Positions 7,723-13,269 of a stretch of 30,749 nucleotides of DNA are shown here, piece after piece. The stretch is from positions 1 through 30,749 of the forward strand of contig CAYGHG010000020.1 of NCBI GenBank assembly GCA_964349515.1, in the 5' to 3' direction. Position numbers and translations under genes: made by a program. The stretch comes from CAYGHG01 sp964349515 (GTDB taxonomy: Bacteria; Oederibacteriota; PGYV01; CAYGHG01). Under the pieces are notes generated by a model. It was given only the letters and a program-made list of their open reading frames with translations. It had not been told where the DNA came from and did no database searches. How positions within the stretch are numbered: the first letter of the stretch is position 1; every line of letters starts with the position of its first letter.

Positions 7723-8691
7723 TTGAAAACAAGAAAACTCGGAACAAACGGCCCTTTTCTGTCCGTTGTGGGCCTTGGCACATGGGCGCAGGGCGGAGGC
7801 GGGTGGCTCTACGGCTGGGGAGACCAAAATGACGCCGAATCAATCGCCGCAATACATGCCGGTCTTGACGCGGGCATAAACTGGATAGATACTGCTGCGG
7901 TGTACGGCCTCGGCCGCGCCGAAGAGGTTACAGGGCTGGCTGTTGAAGGCAGGCGCAATTCTGTTTTTATCGCGACGAAATGCGGCCGTATTTCTGATGA
8001 CGGCGGAAAAACCATAAAAGCAGATATATCTCCCAAAAGCATACGCTCTGAATGTGAAGCAAGTTTAAAGCGCCTTAAAACATCATACATAGACCTTTAT
8101 CAGATTCACTGGCCGGTTGAGGATTTGAATGCTGTGCGCGAAGCGTGGACAGCCGTGAATGAACTCATACGGGAGGGCAAAATAAGGTTTGCGGGGGTTT
8201 CGAATTTCAATAAAGCACAGCTTGAAGCGTGCTGCGAAATCTCTGTGCCTGCTTCACTTCAGCCTCCTTACTCGATGTTGAGGCGGGGTATTGAGGGGGA
8301 GATAATTCCATTCTGCGCTGAAAAGGGAATCGGCATAACAGCCTACAGCCCCATGGAACGCGGGCTGCTTACGGGCAAATTTACAAAAGAAAAAGCAGCG
8401 GCACTTCCCGGCAACGACCACCGCAAAAGAGACGGCAGGTTCAACGAGCCGCAGTTATCCGGGAATCTGGCGCTTGTTGAAAACCTGCGGCCTATTGCCG
8501 CGAATCTTGAAATAACACTCTCACAGCTTGCGCTCGCCTGGGTATTAAGAAAGCAGGCAGTAACAGCCGCAATAGCAGGCGCAAGAAACATTGAGCAGGC
8601 AGTAACAAATGCCGCGGCAGGGGATGTGGTTTTGGATGAAACAATTATTAATAAGATAGAATCGATATTGTCAGAATATAACCGGCAATAG
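7723..8691 (+). CDS. Aldo/keto reductase
   Basis: The 322-residue protein has the length and motifs of the AKR (beta/alpha)8 barrel, which reduces carbonyls using NADPH. The catalytic tetrad is visible: Asp56 and Tyr61 in WIDTAAVYG, Lys86 in IATKCG, and His129 in YQIHW. Family segments GKIRFAGVSNFN and YSPMERGLLTGKF (cofactor and barrel strands) and the C-terminal cofactor-binding region IAGARN are present. The start is TTG (7723) after AAGAGG, 14 bp past the previous gene, so it probably ends the operon begun at 6791. The substrate cannot be read from the sequence. It resembles the subgroup annotated as general stress or L-glyceraldehyde 3-phosphate reductases, without certainty. Confidence 0.92.
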   Translation: MKTRKLGTNGPFLSVVGLGTWAQGGGGWLYGWGDQNDAESIAAIHAGLDAGINWIDTAAVYGLGRAEEVTGLAVEGRRNSVFIATKCGRISDDGGKTIKADISPKSIRSECEASLKRLKTSYIDLYQIHWPVEDLNAVREAWTAVNELIREGKIRFAGVSNFNKAQLEACCEISVPASLQPPYSMLRRGIEGEIIPFCAEKGIGITAYSPMERGLLTGKFTKEKAAALPGNDHRKRDGRFNEPQLSGNLALVENLRPIAANLEITLSQLALAWVLRKQAVTAAIAGARNIEQAVTNAAAGDVVLDETIINKIESILSEYNRQ

Positions 8692-8766
8692 TTCTATGTA
8701 ATTTTTTTTGGCGTGGGCATTGCGCAATTGTTTTTGCATACGCTTTTCTGTAAGCGGCTGAGTTTA

Positions 8767-8796
8767 TAAACTATAGACTGCAAACTGTAAACTGTA
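8767..8796. repeat. AAACTGTA-type repeat, short cluster
   Basis: A few imperfect copies of (T)AAACTGTAGAC. The same motif recurs at 9006-9054, 9287-9309 and, as a longer array, 11684-11762. Together with the MITE-like elements it fills the 760-bp space between the aldo/keto reductase and lexA, where I see no gene. Confidence 0.7.
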
Positions 8797-8834
8797 TTTC
8801 CTTCGTGTCTCCTTCGGATGCCTTCCCGCACTGC

Positions 8835-8990
8835 GGCGGTGTGGTATTATTTTTCCGCCTGCGCTTTTGTTGTANNNNNNNNNNNNNNNNNNNNNNNNNN
8901 NNNNNNNNNNNNNNNNNNNNNNNNNNNNNNNNNNNNNNNNNNNNNNNNNNNNNNNNNNNNNNNNNNNNNNNNNNATAACACCACACCACC
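8835..8990. mobile_element. MITE-like element, copy 1 (interrupted by assembly gap)
   Basis: The left terminal repeat at 8835-8854 and the right end up to 8990 are the same as those of the complete copy at 9079-9270, and flanking bases on both sides also match. The middle is replaced by the 100-N gap. Comparison with copy 2 predicts that 136 bases are missing rather than 100. No coding capacity. Confidence 0.7.
8875..8974. other. Assembly gap (100 N)
   Basis: The run of N is exactly 100 long, the usual placeholder for a gap of unknown size. It lies inside a repeated element, which explains the assembly failure. Confidence 0.99.
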
Positions 8991-9005
8991 TTACCGTCCA
9001 AGGTT

Positions 9006-9054
9006 TTAACTGTAGACTCTAAACTGTAGACTCTAAACTCCAGACTCTAAACTC
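9006..9054. repeat. TAAACTGTAGACTC tandem repeat
   Basis: Three to four imperfect copies of ACTGTAGACTCTAA lie between the two MITE-like elements. A shorter version follows copy 2 at 9287-9309, so the repeat was copied along with the element. Confidence 0.75.
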
Positions 9055-9078
9055 GTCCCGCCGGCCTTCCCGCACTGC

Positions 9079-9270
9079 GGCGGTGTGGTATTATTTTTCC
9101 GCCTGCGCTTTTGTTGTACGCGGCGGCGGCAGGCGGCCTTTTGTATTCAGTCCTTCGTTTGGCTCGCGCGAAGCAGCGTGTTGCAATATATGCGCGGACA
9201 GCAATAGGGAATAAGTTGTGCCGCCGCTATGCTGCACTATGGCTTGGCGTAAAAATAACACCACACCACC
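9079..9270. mobile_element. MITE-like palindromic element, copy 2 (complete)
   Basis: The 192-bp element is bounded by 20-bp terminal inverted repeats GGCGGTGTGGTATTATTTTT (9079-9098) and AAAAATAACACCACACCACC (9251-9270), 18 of 20 positions complementary. Inside, GCGGCGGC (about 9123-9130) can pair with GCCGCCGC (9220-9227), so the whole unit can fold. It has no open frame of note, consistent with a non-autonomous element. A second copy lies at 8835-8990 in the same orientation. I saw no clear target-site duplication, because the flanks are themselves repeated. Confidence 0.65.
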
Positions 9271-9348
9271 TTACCGTCCAAGGTTTTAACTGTAGACTCT
9301 AAACTGTAGTTTCCATACTCTAAGTTTTCGACTTTGGTTATTTTTTTA

Positions 9349-9377
9349 TAGACTATTTAGCACATTTGTGCTATAAA
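9349..9377 (+). promoter_or_regulatory. lexA promoter
   Basis: TAGACT (9349-9354), a 17-bp spacer and TATAAA (9372-9377) form a sigma-70 type promoter. The spacer holds the LexA operator, a standard geometry for repression by blocking polymerase. Confidence 0.6.
9358..9373. promoter_or_regulatory. Probable LexA operator TAGCACA-TT-TGTGCTA
   Basis: This is a perfect 16-bp palindrome between the -35 and -10 of lexA, about 80 bp before its ATG. It is unlike the Escherichia box (CTGT-N8-ACAG) or the Bacillus box (GAAC-N4-GTTC). LexA boxes differ by phylum and lexA is almost always autoregulated, so this is the best candidate for the local SOS box. I saw no second copy in the window. Confidence 0.65.
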
Positions 9378-9453
9378 TGTATTGAAGTTTAATGTTCTTA
9401 ACTTATGTCTTCTGTCTTTTGTCTTCTTAACTTTATTTTGAGGAGGCTTTTCA

Positions 9454-10032
9454 ATGAAAGAAACCACGAAAAAGATACTTACCGCCATACAGGAAGGCTT
9501 TAAAAAGCGCGGCATTCCGCCTACGCTGCGCGAAATTGCCTCGGCTGCCGGTTTGAAGTCAACCTGGACAGTAAGATACCACCTTAAAAAACTTGTCAGC
9601 GAAGGATATATTGATATGAAACAGAGTCTTTCAAGGGGGATTTCGCTCGCCCGGGAAACCGGCGGCATACCTGTACTTGGCCGTATAAGGGCGGGAAAGC
9701 CCGAAGAGGCAATAGAAAACGCAGGCGAGCACATAGAGAGCTTATCCGTTTTTTTCGGAGGCGGAGAAATGTTTGCCCTCCGGGTAAAGGGAGACAGCAT
9801 GATTGAGGCGGGAATATTTGAGGGGGACGTGGTTATTGTGAAAAAACAAAACACGGCAGATAACGGCGACATAGTGGCGGCAATGGTTGACAGCGAGGCA
9901 ACGGTAAAAAAATTCAGGCGCAAAGGCAGAGTAATAAGCCTGGAAGCGGCAAATCCCGCCTATGAGCCTATTGTATCCGGTGAGATCGGCATAATGGGAA
10001 AAGTAACAGGCGTAATGAGGAGGTATAAATGA
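9454..10032 (+). CDS. lexA: LexA repressor
   Basis: The 192-residue SOS repressor has an N-terminal winged helix (about 1-65, with GIPPTLREIASAAGLKS as the recognition region) and a C-terminal S24-type self-cleavage domain. The cleavage site Ala80-Gly81 (RIRAGKP), catalytic Ser115 (GDSMIEAG) and Lys152 (EATVKKF) are all present, so RecA-stimulated autocleavage should work. Start ATG has AGGAGG 8 bp upstream. The stop overlaps the next gene's ATG (ATGA), and dinB follows, forming a self-regulated SOS translesion operon. The palindrome at 9358-9373 is the likely binding site. Confidence 0.97.
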   Translation: MKETTKKILTAIQEGFKKRGIPPTLREIASAAGLKSTWTVRYHLKKLVSEGYIDMKQSLSRGISLARETGGIPVLGRIRAGKPEEAIENAGEHIESLSVFFGGGEMFALRVKGDSMIEAGIFEGDVVIVKKQNTADNGDIVAAMVDSEATVKKFRRKGRVISLEAANPAYEPIVSGEIGIMGKVTGVMRRYK

Positions 10033-10274
10033 CCACGACAAAAATAGGAAGCAGGATAAAAGCCTGCGCGGTTTTTGAAGCCGGCTCGGTAAAGCCTGCA
10101 TGGTTTGAATGGGACAAGAAAAAAATAATCGTAAAAGAAACCACCTTTTTCTGGAAAACAAAAGAGGGGGATGCTGTTGTCATGCATTTTTCCGTAACTG
10201 ACGGCGCCACCTATTTTGAATTGTCGTTTGACCAGCAGAGCCTTGAATGGAAACTGGAGAACTCGGAAGTTTAA
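10029..10274 (+). CDS. Small DUF6504-like protein of the SOS operon
   Basis: This 81-residue protein is translationally coupled to lexA (ATGA overlap) and lies directly before dinB. The pattern F.AG.VKPAWFEWDKKKIIVKETTFFWK...HFSVTDGATYFELSFD resembles the small beta-rich DUF6504 proteins found beside Y-family polymerase genes in other bacteria. This is a likeness by eye only. No signal peptide or membrane segment. The context suggests a helper of translesion synthesis or of the LexA/DinB response, but no activity can be assigned. Confidence 0.75.
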   Translation: MTTTKIGSRIKACAVFEAGSVKPAWFEWDKKKIIVKETTFFWKTKEGDAVVMHFSVTDGATYFELSFDQQSLEWKLENSEV

Positions 10275-10290
10275 AAAACGGAGCGCAGCC

Positions 10291-11526
10291 TTGGACAACA
10301 TGAAACCGGCTTCAATACTTCTCATAGACATGAATTCCTACTTCGCCTCCGTGGAGCAGGCGTGCAACCCCGCTCTGCGGGGCAGGCCGATAGGTATATG
10401 CGGCGAGGGAAGAACTGTTATTGTCACGGCTTCTTACGAGGCGCGTGCTTACGGAGTGAAAACAGGAATGACATTGTATGAAGCAAAGAAACTGTGCCCC
10501 GGATTCATTCCCGTCATAGGAAATCTGGAAAAATATGTCTCTACGTCCCTTCGCATACACAAAATAATGCTTGCATATACCGACATGGTGGAGGTTTTTT
10601 CCATAGATGAGTGTTTCATGGATGTGGCCGACGTGGCAGAGCGGCACGGAGGGGCGGCGGCAATAGCGCAGGGGATAAAGGACGGGATAAAAAAAGAGCT
10701 CGGCATAACATGCTCCGCAGGCGTGGCGCCCAATAAAACAATAGCAAAAGTGGCGGCAAAAATGAAAAAGCCCGACGGCCTGACCGTCATAGAACGTTCT
10801 GAAATACCCGAAAAATTCCACCCCATACCCGTAGAAAAACTTCAGGGCATAGGCATAGGCGCGAGGACTGCGGAAAAACTGCGGATGATGGGAATTACAA
10901 ACGTAAAGGAGTTAGGCGCGGCCGATACCGGCAGGCTCAAAGACCGTTTCGGCAAGTTTGGGATATGGATGAAAAGCGTAGGGCTCGGGATTGAGGACTC
11001 GCGGGTGCGCTCTTATTATGATGAAGAGCCGCTCAAATCAGTCGGACACAGCCTGACCCTGCCGCGCGACACCGGCGATGCTGAGGTGCTGAAATCATAC
11101 GTCAGAATGCTCTGCGAGAAAACAGGCAGCCGCATGAGGCGTTACGGCCTTGAGGGCAGGACAGTTGCATTTACCCTGCGCTATGAGGATTTCCGCACGG
11201 AGACAGTGCGCAGGACCTGGAACAGCTATTTCAACGCAGGCATTGACATCTATGAGCGGGCCTGCGAGATTTTGGAGGAGTTTCTGCCGCTTGAAAAATA
11301 CGCGAGGTTAGCCGGCGTCTCGGTGTCAAATGTGATTAAAACAGGCCAAGAGTACCTGCTCGAAGAAGACAGAAAACAGTCTGCCCTCTACACCGCCATA
11401 GATGAGATTAACTCCGAATGGGGAGAGTTCACGGTAAAACCCGCGTCATTGCTAAAAGCGGAAAAATTCGCTAAAATGGAAAAAAGATGCGGGATGTTTG
11501 GGAAGGATTGGATTAAGAAAGACTGA
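10291..11526 (+). CDS. dinB: DNA polymerase IV (Y-family translesion polymerase)
   Basis: I use the TTG at 10291 as start, since GGAG lies 7 bp before it and the product begins MDNMKPASILLIDMNSYF. An ATG 9 bp later is the alternative. The 411-residue protein has the palm motif DMNSYFASVEQ, the fingers, the catalytic FSIDECFMD, the thumb helix-hairpin-helix (LQGIGIGARTAEKLRMMGI) and the little-finger domain. It copies past DNA damage with low fidelity. The C-terminus (EKRCGMFGKDW) has only a poor match to the beta-clamp motif QLSLF, with the Gln missing. It lies 16 bp after the small gene, in the lexA operon, so DNA damage should induce it. Confidence 0.94.
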   Translation: MDNMKPASILLIDMNSYFASVEQACNPALRGRPIGICGEGRTVIVTASYEARAYGVKTGMTLYEAKKLCPGFIPVIGNLEKYVSTSLRIHKIMLAYTDMVEVFSIDECFMDVADVAERHGGAAAIAQGIKDGIKKELGITCSAGVAPNKTIAKVAAKMKKPDGLTVIERSEIPEKFHPIPVEKLQGIGIGARTAEKLRMMGITNVKELGAADTGRLKDRFGKFGIWMKSVGLGIEDSRVRSYYDEEPLKSVGHSLTLPRDTGDAEVLKSYVRMLCEKTGSRMRRYGLEGRTVAFTLRYEDFRTETVRRTWNSYFNAGIDIYERACEILEEFLPLEKYARLAGVSVSNVIKTGQEYLLEEDRKQSALYTAIDEINSEWGEFTVKPASLLKAEKFAKMEKRCGMFGKDWIKKD

Positions 11527-11529
11527 GGG

Positions 11530-11680
11530 TTGGTAACTACGGCAGCATCGCAGCATCGCAGCATCGCGGCATCGCGGCATCGCGGCATTGCGGCATTGCG
11601 GCATCGCTGGGACGCGGCATCGCAGCATCGCAGCATCGCAGCATCGCTGGGACGCTTGGTAACTACGGTAGCATCGCAGG
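11530..11680. repeat. GCATCGC / GCTGGGACGC tandem repeat array
   Basis: Copies of GCATCGCA, GCATCGCG and GCTGGGACGC begin 3 bp after the dinB stop codon. The block TTGGTAACTACGG(C/T)AGCATCGCA occurs twice (about 11530 and 11657), so a longer unit was duplicated. The same family forms the array at 20413-20806. No coding frame is credible. Confidence 0.85.
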
Positions 11681-11683
11681 TAC

Positions 11684-11762
11684 TTAAACTGTAGACTGTA
11701 AACTGTAGACTGTAAACTGTAGACTTTAGACTGTAGACTTTAAACTTTAGACTGTAAACTTG
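11684..11762. repeat. AAACTGTAGACTGT tandem repeat
   Basis: About eight imperfect copies of a 7-14 bp unit (TAAACTGTAGACTG, TTTAGACTGTAGAC) lie between the GCATCGC array and the ribosome binding site of the DUF72 gene. Same family as 8767-8796 and 9006-9054. The stretch 11527-11787 holds repeats only. Confidence 0.82.
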
Positions 11763-11787
11763 TCTTTAAATCCGGAGGTTAACTTAC

Positions 11788-12630
11788 ATGCCTGAAATAC
11801 GTATCGGGACTTCGGGGTTTTCTTTTTCTGACTGGCGCAAAGGCGTCATATACCCAAAGGGGTTAAAGCAGTCAGAAGAGCTGAAATACTATGCGCAGGA
11901 ATTAAAATTTGATACCCTCGAGGTCAATGCCACATATTACGCCGTGATGGCGCAGAAGAATGCGGCTGCCATGGAGGCGAAAACAGACAGTGGATTTGAA
12001 TTTGTCGTAAAAGGCTACCGTGGTTTTACCCATGACCCTTTTGACACGCGCAGGAAAGAGGGGAAACTGCCTCTTGCCGACGCCTATGAAACGCTGAAAA
12101 GATTCAGGGAGTCTGTGGAGCCTTTTCATTCGGCGGGCAAGCTCGGAGCCGTGCTTTTACAGTTCCCGGTATTTTTTTACCCCTCTGCGGATTCATGGCG
12201 CCATATTGATTATTGTATCAGCGGGCTGGAGGGGATTGAAGCGGTAATAGAGTTCCGCAACAGCGCGTGGATTACGGAAGAGACATTCAAAAAACTTGAG
12301 CAGATGAAGGTGTCATATTGCGCCGTAGATGAGCCTGATTTGCCGCGTCTTGTAAAATTCCAACCGAGGGTAACAGGCCCTGTCGGATATTTGAGGTTTC
12401 ACGGACGCAACAAAGAGTGGTTCAACGCGCCGCTTGAGGTAAGATACGATTATCTGTATACTAAAGAAGAGCTGCAGCCTTTTGTCAGTGAAATTAATAA
12501 TATGGCGAAGCAGTGTGATAAGATGTACGTATTCTTCAACAACTGCCACGCCGGCAGCGCGGTAAAGAACGCCATGGATCTGAAGGGGTTAAATTCAAGT
12601 TATATAGGGGGTAAAGTTCATGAAAAATAA
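11788..12630 (+). CDS. DUF72 family protein (YecE-like)
   Basis: The 280-residue protein has the family opening (RIGTSGFSFSDWRKGVIYP), the TLEVNATYY segment, FVVKGYRGFTH, VLLQFPVFF, AVIEFRNSAW, GYLRFHGRN and YVFFNNCHAG, all in the order expected for the DUF72 TIM-barrel family. No enzymatic activity is firmly established for the family. Cytosolic, no signal peptide. Start ATG follows GGAGG. The last 11 bp overlap the next gene, so the two are probably co-transcribed. Confidence 0.9.
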   Translation: MPEIRIGTSGFSFSDWRKGVIYPKGLKQSEELKYYAQELKFDTLEVNATYYAVMAQKNAAAMEAKTDSGFEFVVKGYRGFTHDPFDTRRKEGKLPLADAYETLKRFRESVEPFHSAGKLGAVLLQFPVFFYPSADSWRHIDYCISGLEGIEAVIEFRNSAWITEETFKKLEQMKVSYCAVDEPDLPRLVKFQPRVTGPVGYLRFHGRNKEWFNAPLEVRYDYLYTKEELQPFVSEINNMAKQCDKMYVFFNNCHAGSAVKNAMDLKGLNSSYIGGKVHEK

Positions 12631-13030
12631 ATTGTTACCCGGATTAATTGTTATTTTGTTTGCATGCTCCGGCTGCGCGGGTTTACAAAAAAAAGACGGT
12701 GTTGAATTTACAGAAGCTCAGAAAAAAAGAGATGATTCAATAAACACGGCAACTGTAATAGGGGCTGTCGCCGGTGGTGTCGCAGGCCTGATCATAGGAG
12801 GGGCTGTGATAGTAAAAAACGAAGATAAAACAACCATCAGCAGCAGTGATGATGGCACGGTAATCAGCTGTAACTGGCTTGGCAATATAGCGCAGTTTCT
12901 TTATGACAGGTCTTTATTTGTTGCGATAGGCGGGGCGGCCGGGGCTGTTGCGGGATATTTTGCCGCGGATGCACTTGTAAAAGAAGAAGATGCGGCAGGC
13001 AGGAAAAATGCCGGCGAAACCGGCCGGTAA
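12620..13030 (+). CDS. Glycine-zipper lipoprotein
   Basis: The 136-residue protein begins with a lipoprotein-type signal (MKNKLLPGLIVILFACSGC). The lipidated residue is Cys16 or, more likely, Cys19. Two Gly/Ala-rich membrane-like segments follow, GAVAGGVAGLIIGGAVI (48-64) and AIGGAAGAVAGYFAADA (about 102-118), in the GxxxG/GxxxA pattern of glycine-zipper envelope proteins. Between them is a polar Ser/Asp stretch and an isolated Cys. The C-terminus is charged. The start overlaps the DUF72 gene by 11 bp, preceded by GGGGG. Probably anchored in the envelope. Function unknown. Confidence 0.72.
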   Translation: MKNKLLPGLIVILFACSGCAGLQKKDGVEFTEAQKKRDDSINTATVIGAVAGGVAGLIIGGAVIVKNEDKTTISSSDDGTVISCNWLGNIAQFLYDRSLFVAIGGAAGAVAGYFAADALVKEEDAAGRKNAGETGR

Positions 13031-13092
13031 AGGCCTTCTGTAAAGTGAAAGTGAAATCATTCTTTACAACAAAACTTTTTTGCTGTATATTA

Positions 13093-13108
13093 CTTTCAAG
13101 GTTGAAAG
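13093..13108. promoter_or_regulatory. CTTTCAA-GG-TTGAAAG palindrome upstream of gltB
   Basis: A perfect 7-bp-arm palindrome lies about 170 bp before gltB and 45 bp before a weak sigma-54-like sequence. It could be an operator or enhancer site. The 239-bp stretch 13031-13269 has no gene. Besides this site it holds a weak inverted repeat TGTAAAG / CTTTACA (13039-13068), which may be the end of the preceding transcript. Confidence 0.35.
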
Positions 13109-13152
13109 CAATGACGCTTTTTGACCCTTTGTCGCTTTCCATTAAGCTTCGT

Positions 13153-13168
13153 CGGCTGAATAATCGCA
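13153..13168 (+). promoter_or_regulatory. Weak sigma-54-like site upstream of gltB
   Basis: CGGCTGAATAATCGCA keeps the invariant GG and GC at the right 10-bp spacing, but matches the consensus less well than the glnN site (four mismatches at defined positions). Listed because gltB is a nitrogen gene and an activator is encoded in the window. Confidence 0.25.
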
Positions 13169-13218
13169 AAGATGCTAACGGAGATTCTCTGTTTTATCCG
13201 AAAAAATCTGCCGTTTTA

Positions 13219-13239
13219 AACCCTTAAAAGGGTTATAAT
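13219..13239 (+). promoter_or_regulatory. gltB -10 box overlapped by a palindrome
   Basis: TATAAT (13234-13239) lies 30 bp before the gltB ATG. A perfect palindrome AACCCTT-AA-AAGGGTT (13219-13234) sits in the spacer and touches the -10. No good -35 is present (CCGTTT at 17 bp), so either an activator is needed or the palindrome is an operator for a repressor. Confidence 0.5.
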
Positions 13240-13269
13240 TAGTTAAAACGTACAAAAACGAGGTGCAAG

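Noticed and set aside
8709..8724. Sigma-54-like sequence TGGCGT-GGGCA-TTGCG after the aldo/keto reductase
   Set aside because: Spacing is right, but three defined positions differ and no gene follows for 730 bp, only repeats.
9111..9302. 63-residue frame inside the MITE-like element
   Set aside because: It crosses the palindromic ends and the repeat, and has no ribosome binding site.
13093..13120. Two hexaloop hairpins with A1/G4 before gltB (CTTTC-AAGGTT-GAAAG and AAAGC-AATGAC-GCTTT), as a second ANTAR target
   Set aside because: They share the bases GAAAG and cannot form together, and both lie upstream of the likely gltB transcription start, so they would not be in the RNA.
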